Assembly (NCBI GenBank): GCA_002352375.1
Contig: DEIH01000273.1
Coordinates: forward strand, 2,479 to 14,636
DNA: 12,158 nucleotides
DNA from: Spirochaeta sp. UBA2779
GTDB lineage: Bacteria; Spirochaetota; Spirochaetia; DSM-2461
Direction: 5' to 3'
Position numbers and translations under genes: made by a program. Positions 1 through 6,415 of the stretch are shown here, piece after piece; within the stretch, counting starts at the first letter, position 1, and every line of letters begins with the position of its first letter. The notes beneath the pieces are model-generated. The model had not been told where the DNA came from, did no database searches, and was given only the letters and a program-made list of their open reading frames with translations.

Positions 1-258
1 GCTGCCGAGAAGTATCTCGAAAGTGCTAAAACTGAAAATGCCGATATCATCTGCTGTTCAGCCCTGCTCACTACCACGATGACCTATATGAAAGATATCG
101 TGAATGCCTTTGAAGAAGACGGCTATCGGGACAATATAACCATTATGGTTGGCGGTGCACCGGTTACCCAGAATTTCTGCGACACCATCGGTGCTGACAT
201 CTACTCTCCCGATGCAGCATCAGCGGCTGAAGCGGCACTTGAAGCACTGGCCAGTTAA
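1..258 (+). CDS. Methyltransferase-associated corrinoid protein, C-terminal fragment (5' end outside window)
   Basis: This is the last 85 residues of a B12-binding protein of the MtbC/MttC/MetH-like group. Such proteins carry a methyl group on a corrinoid cofactor between a substrate-specific methyltransferase (methylamines, betaines or methoxylated compounds) and a second methyltransferase. The reading frame is open from base 1 to TAA at 256-258. The visible part is the second half of the Rossmann-like cobalamin domain. It shows 'ADIICCSALLTTTM', where the family has ADIVGLSALLTTTM, then the strand and loop 'IMVGGAPVTQNF', then 'IGADIYSPDAASAAEAA'; the GG.P and GAD.Y..DA signatures are typical. 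The histidine that ligates cobalt (DxHxxG) would lie upstream and cannot be seen. The ending is natural, because a strong terminator follows within 35 bp. The exact substrate pathway cannot be told from this piece. Confidence 0.88.
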   Translation, partial: AAEKYLESAKTENADIICCSALLTTTMTYMKDIVNAFEEDGYRDNITIMVGGAPVTQNFCDTIGADIYSPDAASAAEAALEALAS

Positions 259-290
259 ATAACGTTTAAAAAAATATTCTTTATCTTCAA

Positions 291-321
291 AGACCCCGCA
301 TTAATGCGGGGTCTATTTTTT
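291..321 (+). terminator. Intrinsic terminator after the corrinoid protein gene
   Basis: A perfect 10-bp GC-rich stem (AGACCCCGCA / TGCGGGGTCT, 291-300 and 305-314) with a TTAA loop is followed by an A and six T residues (316-321). It sits 32 bp after the stop codon. This is a textbook rho-independent terminator and separates the corrinoid gene from the tct operon. Confidence 0.93.
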
Positions 322-375
322 ATATATTTTATGAACTCTATATAATCAGTTTTTAATTTCGTTAATTATTAGTAA

Positions 376-496
376 GTGTTCCCCACCTTGTCACAACTTC
401 TCCAAACCCGTCTTAAACGACTTAAGAATAGTTGATAGTGAACGTAAAGTGGCGTTTTACGGCATTTTAAGCAGGATGTGACAAGGTGGGGAACAC
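376..496. repeat. 121-bp element with perfect 20-bp terminal inverted repeats (MITE-like)
   Basis: The left arm (376-395) begins GTGTTCCCCACC, and the right arm (477-496) is its exact reverse complement over 20 bases. The 81-bp interior has no ORF. It contains a small hairpin, CGTAAA (443-448) with TTTACG (456-461). Just outside the arms is a 10-bp direct repeat, TTAATTATTA, at 362-371 and 500-509, offset 4 and 3 bases from the arms. It could be a target-site duplication if the true ends are slightly longer (372-499). The GC content of the arms stands out from the AT-rich surroundings. These traits fit a non-autonomous mobile element or an internally deleted insertion sequence. The ends are TG...CA type once the outermost G/C pair is removed. 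I cannot assign a family, and a non-mobile regulatory structure is possible. Confidence 0.6.
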
Positions 497-543
497 CATT
501 TAATTATTATCAGCCATTTTAATGATAGATATAATAAAGTTTG

Positions 544-604
544 ATTGTACATAGTTTAAGAAAGCAATCATTATCCAAGATGAGGATTGTTCAGCCTGTA
601 CAAT
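544..604. promoter_or_regulatory. Inverted ATTGTACA boxes, possible operator of the tct operon
   Basis: ATTGTACA at 544-551 and its reverse complement TGTACAAT at 597-604 lie 45 bp apart, 58 bp before the tctC-like start. The near-palindromic core (TTGTACAA-like) resembles a dimeric repressor half-site pair. No regulator is encoded nearby and the region is AT-rich, so chance is a real alternative. Confidence 0.25.
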
Positions 605-661
605 TGCTATTTATTTATATAGAGTTGAAAGCCTCAACTTAAATATAATAAGGAGTTTATT

Positions 662-1615
662 ATGAAAAAAGCATTAGCCGTTCTCTTACTGATTGCAATT
701 GCTTCAGTCTCTGTGTTTGCCGAAGGTGATGCAGAAGGAACAGGCACCGCACCTGCATTTCCCACTAAACCAATTAAACTGGTTGTTTACACAGGACCCG
801 GCGGAGCTGGAGATATCCTGTCCAGGAAGTTCGTGGACATTGCCAGTAAGTACACCGATGCTACTTTCGTGGTGGAAAACAAAGCCGGTGCCGGCGGTAT
901 CGTTGCCATGGAATACGTTGCAGCAACCAAGCCCGACGGATACACCTTGATGTACATGACCAAATCCAATGTTTCCAAACTGGTAACCACTGATTCGGAA
1001 CTGGATCCCATGACTTTCGACTGGATTGCTCAGATGCAGATAGACCCGGAAGCCGTTATTACCAACAACAAGTCCGGTATAGTTACCTGGGAAGAAGTTG
1101 TTGCCGATGCAAAAGCCAAAAACGGTTCCCAGCTCTGGCTCGGCCCTGCTGCCGGTGGACTGGACCATGTAACAGCTCAGATGATCTGGAAGGCTGCCGG
1201 GATTGAAGGAACATGGGTTCCCTTTGCCAGCGGTGGAAAAGCCAAAGCAGCACTTCTTGGTGAACAGGGCATTACCTATACCGGAAACCCCGGTGAAATT
1301 ATCGGCAAACCCGACTTCTCCGTGGCTGCTGTCTGTACCGCTGAAAGACTTCCCCAGTTCCCCGATGTTCCCACATTCAAGGAACTCGGCGTTGAAGGAC
1401 TGGAGAATGAGGTGATGTGGAGAGGCTTTGCCGTCAAAGCCGGTACTTCCGATGATATTATTGCCTGGTACGATGACATTTTTGAGAAAGTTACCAACGA
1501 TCCTGACTGGATTGCCACTTATGCACCCCAGGGAAACATGCTCGTTCATGTAACTAAAGACGATTTCAATAAAATCGTTCAGGCCGACTATGATGCATAC
1601 AAGGCAGCTCGCTAA
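662..1615 (+). CDS. tctC: Tripartite tricarboxylate transporter substrate-binding protein (TctC/Bug family)
   Basis: This is the periplasmic receptor of a TTT-family secondary transporter. It captures a carboxylate and delivers it to the TctAB membrane pair. The protein is 317 residues, the usual family length. Residues 1-20 are a Sec signal peptide with a likely cut at VFA|EG; there is no lipobox cysteine. The mature start 'FPTKPIKLVV' matches the family opening (yPskPI.liV). It is followed by the ligand-loop motif 'GPGGAGD' (residues 45-51), then 'VVENKAGAGG' and 'KPDGYTL', all hallmark TctC segments. The C-terminal lobe has 'VPTFKELGVEGLE', again typical. The start at 662 is set by AAGGAG six bases upstream and by the signal peptide. 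It is first in the tct operon and is separated from tctB by a hairpin that may favour higher expression of the receptor. The ligand (citrate, other dicarboxylates or tricarboxylates, or another organic acid) cannot be deduced. Confidence 0.93.
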   Translation: MKKALAVLLLIAIASVSVFAEGDAEGTGTAPAFPTKPIKLVVYTGPGGAGDILSRKFVDIASKYTDATFVVENKAGAGGIVAMEYVAATKPDGYTLMYMTKSNVSKLVTTDSELDPMTFDWIAQMQIDPEAVITNNKSGIVTWEEVVADAKAKNGSQLWLGPAAGGLDHVTAQMIWKAAGIEGTWVPFASGGKAKAALLGEQGITYTGNPGEIIGKPDFSVAAVCTAERLPQFPDVPTFKELGVEGLENEVMWRGFAVKAGTSDDIIAWYDDIFEKVTNDPDWIATYAPQGNMLVHVTKDDFNKIVQADYDAYKAAR

Positions 1616-1640
1616 AAAAATCAATCTCTAACAGCCTAAA

Positions 1641-1677
1641 TAAAAGAACGGGAGACCTCCGGGTCTCCCCTCTTTTA
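1641..1677 (+). terminator. Hairpin terminator/attenuator between tctC and tctB
   Basis: The core is a perfect 8-bp stem, GGGAGACC (1650-1657) with GGTCTCCC (1662-1669) and a TCCG loop. An outer 7-bp A/T-rich stem, TAAAAGA (1641-1647) with TCTTTTA (1671-1677), extends it across a small internal loop. The T-rich right flank gives it the form of an intrinsic terminator. It lies inside an otherwise clear operon, so partial read-through is the likely role: it would make binding protein in excess over the membrane subunits and may also protect the tctC mRNA 3' end. Confidence 0.75.
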
Positions 1678-1723
1678 TACAAAGGATTATTCCCGATCAG
1701 GTTGTTTAACTGGTAGGCTAAAA

Positions 1724-2287
1724 ATGAAACTAATTGAATATTTTGGAACTGATTCCGGATTGCTGATTTTCATAGCTGTTCTGGTGGTTGTCTTTGCCGC
1801 AATAACATTTCTGATAATTAAATCATCAAAAAAAGCGTATGCCGGAAGAATTATTATCCCGGTATTATTCATCGAACTGGCTCTGGCCTTCGGCATCGTT
1901 ACTCTTAACTTTCCAAACAAAGGTGATGAAGTCGGGCCTGGTGTTGTACCGGGGCTCTGGCTGATAGCTATTCTGATTTTCAGCACCCTGCTTCTTATCA
2001 AGGGAACACTTGGTAACGAGGAAAAAGACCCCCCCTGGGGCCATATGAAAAAAGTAGCCGCTTTTATTGTGATGACAATTCTTTATATAATTATCATGCA
2101 ATATATCGGTTATTACATTTCTACAGTCATCTACCTCATTCTGGGCATGTATTATCTTTCCTACCGAAATTGGATTGTCATGATTTCAATTGCCGCAGGA
2201 TGGGTTGTTTTCTCATACTTTGCGTTCTACCGCCTCCTCTATGTCCCCTTACCGAAGGGCATGCTGTTAGAGCGGATATTCGGTTAA
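1724..2287 (+). CDS. tctB: Tripartite tricarboxylate transporter small membrane subunit (TctB family)
   Basis: This is the small, poorly conserved membrane subunit that partners TctA. The protein is 187 residues, slightly long for the family. I see about five hydrophobic segments: near residues 12-31, 40-62, 73-93, 107-126 and a split pair from 130 to 172. The segment 'FPNKGDEVGPGVVPGLWLIAI' spans the first conserved loop, where the family has GPg.fP......L. The ending 'FYRLLYVPLPKGML' matches the common TctB ending (F..ll.vpLP.G.l). The ATG at 1724 follows only a weak Shine-Dalgarno (GGTAGG, 1712-1717), and no better start exists. The gene sits between tctC and tctA, 11 bp before tctA, in the classical C-B-A order. 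Identification leans on the neighbours as well as on the short motifs. Confidence 0.88.
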   Translation: MKLIEYFGTDSGLLIFIAVLVVVFAAITFLIIKSSKKAYAGRIIIPVLFIELALAFGIVTLNFPNKGDEVGPGVVPGLWLIAILIFSTLLLIKGTLGNEEKDPPWGHMKKVAAFIVMTILYIIIMQYIGYYISTVIYLILGMYYLSYRNWIVMISIAAGWVVFSYFAFYRLLYVPLPKGMLLERIFG

Positions 2288-2291
2288 GGAG
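2286..2291 (+). promoter_or_regulatory. Ribosome binding site fixing the tctA start
   Basis: AAGGAG overlaps the tctB stop codon and lies seven bases before the ATG at 2299. It supports that start over an upstream in-frame ATG at 2170, which would add 43 non-homologous residues inside tctB. Confidence 0.85.
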
Positions 2292-2298
2292 CTGTCTA

Positions 2299-3795
2299 AT
2301 GGAAATATTGAGTAACTTTTTCATGGGTTTAGGATACCTTATCAATATCCAGCCTGCTATTGCTATTGTTGCCGGGGTTATTCTTGGAATCATGGTTGGT
2401 GCCATGCCGGGACTCTCCCCGTCAATGGGAGTAGCCCTGCTGGTTCCTTTCACTTACAACCTTCAACCCCACGTGGCCCTCATACTGCTGATATCCATCT
2501 ATATCGCCTCGGAATACGGCGGATCGATTACAGCAGTAACCATAAATACTCCGGGGACTCCTTCGGCGGTTGTTACCGCTTTCGATGGTTATCCCCTTAC
2601 CAAGCAGGGTAAAGCGGGAACCGGCCTGGGTGTATCTCTTGTGGCATCCACCATCGGCGGTATTATCGGAACAATCATCCTGATTTTCTTTTCAGTGCCT
2701 CTGGCCAGACTGGCAGTCAGAATGCACCCGGCAGAGTATTTCGCACTGGCCATCTTCGGGCTCACAACGGTAGCATCTCTCGGTGGTAAGAACTGGATTA
2801 AGGCCTTCCTGGCAGCGATGCTCGGTCTGCTGATTAATACTATCGGAATCGACCCCATCAGCGGTGTTAAGAGATTCACCTTCGGTACTTACAAACTGTT
2901 TGACGGTTTCCCCCTGATTCCCGCCCTTATCGGCCTCTTTGCCCTGAGTGAAGTATTCACCAGAATCGAAGAGTACAAGCTGGAAAAAGGTAAAGAAACC
3001 AAGTTCGACAAAAAACACTGGCCTTCTTTTATGGATTACTGGAAGCTGAAATTCGCCATTATCAGATCCTCCATTCTAGGAACCCTCATTGGGATATTCC
3101 CCGGTGCCGGAGCAACCATTGCCTCTTTTCTCTCCTACGATCTGGCGAAAAAAGTCAGTAAAACTCCTGAAAGTTTCGGAACTGGTAACCCGGAAGGTGT
3201 TGCGGCGGCAGAAGCGGCTAACTCAAGCTCTGTAGGCGGTGCTCTTGTGCCCCTGCTGGCTCTGGGTATCCCGGGAAGCGCATCAACAGCAGTTCTTGTC
3301 GGCGCCCTGATGATTCACGATCTTGTTCCAGGGCCTCTGCTTTTTGTGGAACGTCCGGATATTGTATACTCACTTTTTGCTGCTCTGATGGTTGCAAACT
3401 TTGTTATGCTGATTCTCGGTCTGTTCGGTGCAAGGCTGTGGATAAAAGTTACCGTTATCCCGAAGAAAGTTCTGCTGCCGGCGATTCTTGCGATTTCTAT
3501 CATCGGCAGTTTTGCGGTGAATTACTCTTTCTTCGATGTTGCAGCCTGCCTCGGTTTCGGCATCGCAGGCTGGGTTTTGAAAAAGTACGGATTCCCGGTA
3601 GCCCCCATTGTTCTGGGTATGGTTCTCGGAAAACTGGCGGAACAGAACTTCAGACGGGCTGTAATCATGGGCGGATATAAAATATTCTTTACCCGGCCGG
3701 CCAGTGTGATACTGCTGCTTCTTGCTCTGCTCTCCCTGGGAGTTCCACTCTACCAGACCTATAAGGCAGGTAAAAAGGAAAAGGCCGGAGTCTAG
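2299..3795 (+). CDS. tctA: Tripartite tricarboxylate transporter large membrane subunit (TctA family)
   Basis: This is the main translocation subunit of the TTT transporter. It moves an organic acid across the inner membrane, driven by an ion gradient, with TctC as receptor. From ATG 2299 the protein has 498 residues, the normal family length, and is almost wholly hydrophobic. Family motifs are clear. The first repeat has 'GIMVGAMPGLSPSMGVALL' (about residues 29-47) and 'YGGSITAVTINTPGTPSAVV', followed by 'DGYPLTKQGKAG'. The second repeat has 'GIFPGAGATIASFLSYDLAKK' and 'GNPEGVAAAEAANSSSVGG', then 'VPLLALGIPGSASTAVLVGA'. The paired PG and TPGTP/GIPGS loops are the expected inverted-repeat ligand sites. 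It lies 11 bp after tctB and is translated from AAGGAG at 2286-2291. The C-terminus ends in a lysine-rich tail (KAGKKEKAGV). There is no linked TctDE two-component system in the window, so how the operon is regulated is unknown. Confidence 0.96.
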   Translation: MEILSNFFMGLGYLINIQPAIAIVAGVILGIMVGAMPGLSPSMGVALLVPFTYNLQPHVALILLISIYIASEYGGSITAVTINTPGTPSAVVTAFDGYPLTKQGKAGTGLGVSLVASTIGGIIGTIILIFFSVPLARLAVRMHPAEYFALAIFGLTTVASLGGKNWIKAFLAAMLGLLINTIGIDPISGVKRFTFGTYKLFDGFPLIPALIGLFALSEVFTRIEEYKLEKGKETKFDKKHWPSFMDYWKLKFAIIRSSILGTLIGIFPGAGATIASFLSYDLAKKVSKTPESFGTGNPEGVAAAEAANSSSVGGALVPLLALGIPGSASTAVLVGALMIHDLVPGPLLFVERPDIVYSLFAALMVANFVMLILGLFGARLWIKVTVIPKKVLLPAILAISIIGSFAVNYSFFDVAACLGFGIAGWVLKKYGFPVAPIVLGMVLGKLAEQNFRRAVIMGGYKIFFTRPASVILLLLALLSLGVPLYQTYKAGKKEKAGV

Positions 3796-3828
3796 AACCA
3801 CCGAAATTACTGCTGATCGAAATTATAT

Positions 3829-3859
3829 AAGAGGGGGAGAAAACTCCTCTCTCTTTTTT
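3829..3859. terminator. Terminator between the converging tct and atp operons
   Basis: A purine-rich left arm (GAGGGGGAG, 3831-3839) pairs with CTCCTCTCTC (3844-3853) across an AAAA loop, with two G-T wobbles and one bulge. Six T residues (3854-3859) follow on the + strand, so it works well for the tct operon. Read on the - strand the hairpin is followed by a weaker T-rich stretch (CTCTTATATAATTT). It probably also ends the atp operon, whose last stop codon overlaps the T run. Confidence 0.72.
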
Positions 3860-4112
3860 ATATGGTTAGAACGGTAACGATACAGGTATTATTTTTAAAT
3901 GAAAGCATGCCGTTGGCAACTGTTATTTCTGTTTCTTTTGAGGATGCATCTTTAACCTGAATAGCCGAGCCCTCCCTCAGCGTACACAGGAAGGGTTCAT
4001 GGTTGGCTTCAAAACCCATGGAACCCGAATGGGTTGTAATACTGCAGAACACCGCTTGTCCGGAAAAAAGGGTTTTAGTATCACTTACAATCGTCAATTT
4101 GAAAGTTTTCAC
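3858..4112 (-). CDS. atpC: ATP synthase F1 epsilon subunit, short form lacking the C-terminal helices
   Basis: This is the epsilon subunit of the central stalk, which binds gamma and the c-ring and couples rotation to F1. The protein has 84 residues, against about 130-140 in most bacteria. What is present is the N-terminal beta-sandwich: 'FKLTIVSDTKTLFSGQAVFCSI' where the family has l.veivtPe..lfsgeae.v, then 'GSMGFEANHEPFLCTLREG' where the family has G.lGIlpnHaPll..L..G, and 'ITVANGMLSFKNNTCIVTVL' where the family has gGfv.v..n.vtvla. The two-helix C-terminal domain, which in other bacteria swings into F1 and inhibits ATP hydrolysis, is absent. Only 62 bp separate the stop codon from tctA, and no frame there encodes it, so a frameshift does not explain the loss. 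The start is GTG (4110-4112), five bases after the beta stop codon, with a weak GGAAG within the end of atpD. Confidence 0.88.
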   Translation of the reverse strand: MKTFKLTIVSDTKTLFSGQAVFCSITTHSGSMGFEANHEPFLCTLREGSAIQVKDASSKETEITVANGMLSFKNNTCIVTVLTI

Positions 4113-4117
4113 TGATT

Positions 4118-5530
4118 CTACAGCTTCCCGGCTTTCTTACGGGCTTCTTCCACAGTTCCCACCATGTAAAAGGCCTGTTCGGGAAGGTCGTCATGCTTGC
4201 CGTCGATAATCTCCTCGAAGGAACGGATGCTATCCTCCAGGGGAACAAAAACGCCTTTCATACCGGTAAAATGTTCGGCCACAGAGAAGGGCTGGGAGAG
4301 GAATTTCTGGATTTTCCGTGCCCGTTCAACGGTGTTCCGATCGTCGTCAGAAAGTTCATCCATTCCCATAATAGCAATAATATCCTGAAGGTTCTTGTAA
4401 ACCTGAAGAGTTTCCTGCACCCGCCGAGCCACGGAGTAATGCCGTTCCCCGACAATGTCCGGGGCCAGCATACGGGAGGAGGAGGCCAGGGGGTCTACTG
4501 CCGGGTAAATACCGATTTCCACGATGGCCCGGCTGAGGTTGGTGGTGGCATCCAGGTGGGAGAAGGTGGTAGCCGGAGCCGGATCGGTATAATCGTCGGC
4601 AGGAACGTAGACAGCCTGCACCGATGTGATTGAACCCTGTTTTGTAGATGTGATTCGCTCCTGCAGCTCCCCCAGTTCGGTGGCCAGTGTGGGCTGGTAA
4701 CCGACGGCAGAGGGAATGCGCCCCAAAAGGGCGGATACTTCGGCTCCGGCTTGAATGAAGCGGTAGATGTTGTCGATAAAGAGAAGAACGTCTTTCTGTT
4801 CCTCCTCCCGAAAATATTCGGCAACACTCAGGGCGGAGAGGGCTACACGGGCACGGGCTCCCGGGGGTTCGTTCATTTGACCGAATATAAGGGAGGTTCG
4901 GTCGATAACCCCGGATTCTTTCATTTCTCCGAAGAGCTGCGTGCCTTCCCGGGTGCGCTCACCTACACCGCAGAACACGGAATTGCCGCCGTGAACCTTG
5001 GCGATATTATTAATCAGTTCCATGATAAGAACGGTTTTCCCCACGCCGGCGCCGCCAAAAAGGCCTATCTTGCCGCCTTTCATGTAGGGTGCCAGGAGGT
5101 CAACAACCTTAATCCCGGTAACCAGAATCTCATTAGAGGTACTCAAATCATCAAACCTGGGAGCGGCACGGTGAATAGGATAGCGCTTTTTACTGGAGAG
5201 CTCTCCCTGTTCGTCAACGGGCTTTCCGGTAACATCCATAATCCGACCCAGGGTTTCTTCACCAACAGGAACGGTAATCTGCTCTCCGGTGTCGACAACG
5301 GAAATCCCGCGTTTTAAACCATCGGTGGAGTCCATGGCGATTGTCCGGGTGGTGTTATCCCCGATATGCTGAACAACTTCCAGAACGAGGTTGTTTTCCT
5401 TTTCGCTGATTGCCGGATTCGTTACGGTTAAAGCGGTGTAGATTTCAGGTAGATTGCCCGTATCAAAACGAACGTCTATTACCGGCCCAAGGATTTGAAC
5501 AACTTTTCCCGTTCTTATTTCTTTATTCAT
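4118..5530 (-). CDS. atpD: ATP synthase F1 beta subunit (catalytic)
   Basis: This is the catalytic subunit of F1, which makes or hydrolyses ATP at the alpha/beta interfaces. The protein is 470 residues, standard length, and strongly conserved. It has an N-terminal beta-barrel (1-80) with 'GKVVQILGPVIDVRF'. The P-loop is 'GGAGVGKT' (159-166, K165), the catalytic glutamate lies in 'GVGERTREG' (E191), and Walker B is 'DVLLFIDNIYRF' (D253). Then come 'SALLGRIPSAVGYQPTLATE' and 'YVPADDYTDPAPATTF', followed by the 'DELSDDD' segment (DELSEED in most homologues), which contacts gamma. All catalytic residues I can check are intact. The ATG follows AAGGGA in the end of atpG, and the two genes are only 3 bp apart. 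Nothing is odd beyond small substitutions (IYRFIQAGAE for the usual IFRFTQAGSE). Confidence 0.98.
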   Translation of the reverse strand: MNKEIRTGKVVQILGPVIDVRFDTGNLPEIYTALTVTNPAISEKENNLVLEVVQHIGDNTTRTIAMDSTDGLKRGISVVDTGEQITVPVGEETLGRIMDVTGKPVDEQGELSSKKRYPIHRAAPRFDDLSTSNEILVTGIKVVDLLAPYMKGGKIGLFGGAGVGKTVLIMELINNIAKVHGGNSVFCGVGERTREGTQLFGEMKESGVIDRTSLIFGQMNEPPGARARVALSALSVAEYFREEEQKDVLLFIDNIYRFIQAGAEVSALLGRIPSAVGYQPTLATELGELQERITSTKQGSITSVQAVYVPADDYTDPAPATTFSHLDATTNLSRAIVEIGIYPAVDPLASSSRMLAPDIVGERHYSVARRVQETLQVYKNLQDIIAIMGMDELSDDDRNTVERARKIQKFLSQPFSVAEHFTGMKGVFVPLEDSIRSFEEIIDGKHDDLPEQAFYMVGTVEEARKKAGKL

Positions 5531-5533
5531 GTA

Positions 5534-6403
5534 CTATCCCTTCATCGCCTCTTTGCCGGACACTATCTCGATCAGTTCGTTGGTGATAGAAGCCTGCCGG
5601 GCATGATTCTGCATTGTGATGTATTTATTAACCAGATCTTCGGAGTTATTAGTGGCATTTTCCATGGCGGTCATTCTTGAAGAATGCTCGCTCAGATAAG
5701 AGTTCAAGAGCATTGAACGGAGTTTGAAGCGAAGATACGCTGCAGCAGAAGATATGACAAACTGTTCACCCGACGGCTCTGTTTCCAATGGCTGGTGTCC
5801 CCGGGTCTCTTCCTCCTCCGTCTGAAAGAAGGGAAGAAGCTGAAGGGTGGTTGTTTCCTGAAACAGGGTGGTATGGAAGACATTACCAACGGCAAATACT
5901 TTCTGAACCTCATTATTCATAAACCGGGAAAAGATTGATTGGGAGATTTTTTCCAGCTCTTCTCTGCTGAGAACTCTTTCGTTAATCTCAGCCTGCTGAA
6001 ATACTTCATATTCATTTCTATTGCAGTAATGAGCGCCTTTGTTCCCGATGCAGCTGAACTCGGTCTGAACTCCTTTTTCCAGATTTTCTTTAACAATCCT
6101 GGTTACAGCTTTCTGAACGGAAGAATTGTGGGATCCGCAAAGACCTTTATCCGCGGTGAACATAACAATGTGAATCTTCTCGATATAGCGGTGCCCTTTT
6201 ATCAGAGGATGCTCAGATTCCTGCATTGCATTGAAAACATCCATGCGGGTTTCTTCAATAGCTCGGTTAAATAGAACCAGGGAGCTCTGCACTGAAAACA
6301 GCTTTCGGAGTTTGATTGAGGCGATCATATTCATAGCCCGCATCACTTTCTGCATGTTCTGAAGTGAGTTGATTTTATTTCCCAAGTCTCTGATATTACT
6401 CAT
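5534..6403 (-). CDS. atpG: ATP synthase F1 gamma subunit
   Basis: This is the rotating shaft of the enzyme, whose N- and C-terminal helices form a coiled coil inside the alpha3beta3 ring. The protein is 289 residues, normal length. The N-terminal helix 'NKINSLQNMQKVMRAMNMIAS' matches the family (rI.svknt.kITkAMkmVAa). 'FTADKGLCGSHNSSV' is the conserved t.DrGLCGs.N..v segment. The C-terminal helix contains 'SEHSSRMTAMENATNNSEDL' and 'HARQASITNELIEIVSG', the best-conserved part of gamma. A glutamate-rich stretch, 'TEEEETRGHQPLETEPSGE', replaces the variable loop before the C-terminal helix. The ATG lies 12 bp after the alpha stop codon with a weak GTGGA ribosome site. Because the alpha gene here carries an extra domain, gamma is made directly after that domain in the same transcript. 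Confidence 0.96.
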   Translation of the reverse strand: MSNIRDLGNKINSLQNMQKVMRAMNMIASIKLRKLFSVQSSLVLFNRAIEETRMDVFNAMQESEHPLIKGHRYIEKIHIVMFTADKGLCGSHNSSVQKAVTRIVKENLEKGVQTEFSCIGNKGAHYCNRNEYEVFQQAEINERVLSREELEKISQSIFSRFMNNEVQKVFAVGNVFHTTLFQETTTLQLLPFFQTEEEETRGHQPLETEPSGEQFVISSAAAYLRFKLRSMLLNSYLSEHSSRMTAMENATNNSEDLVNKYITMQNHARQASITNELIEIVSGKEAMKG

Positions 6404-6415
6404 GAGTTTTCCACG

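Larger units (their letters stand above)
322..661. other. AT-rich intergenic region upstream of the tct operon
   Basis: No credible coding sequence is seen between the terminator and the tctC-like start at 662. The region holds a 121-bp inverted-repeat element (376-496), a possible -10 box TATAAT at 530-535 and another at 341-346, both without a convincing -35, and a pair of inverted ATTGTACA boxes (544-551 and 597-604). There is also a small 6-bp hairpin (623-628/634-639) and a clear ribosome binding site, AAGGAG (650-655). A 12-bp inverted repeat (334-345 against 615-626) brackets most of the region. The promoter of the tct operon is probably here, but I cannot fix its position. Confidence 0.6.

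Noticed and set aside
644..649. TATAAT as a -10 box just before tctC
   Set aside because: It abuts the ribosome site, so a transcript from it would lack the Shine-Dalgarno. It is probably only AT-rich leader.
704..1624. 306-codon open frame on the - strand opposite tctC
   Set aside because: It is the mirror of a strongly supported coding gene. Its translation is cysteine- and glycine-rich, with no family motifs or ribosome site.
2170..2298. Upstream in-frame start for tctA (43 extra residues)
   Set aside because: The extension overlaps tctB and reads as cysteine/proline-rich non-family sequence. ATG 2299 has AAGGAG at ideal spacing and begins the family's N-terminus.
3370..3801. 143-codon - strand frame opposite the tctA end
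   Set aside because: It is polar and low in hydrophobic order, it is antisense to motif-rich tctA, and it has no Shine-Dalgarno.
4751..5317. 188-codon + strand frame across atpD
   Set aside because: It lies fully antisense to the highly conserved beta subunit, and the translation has no recognisable domain.
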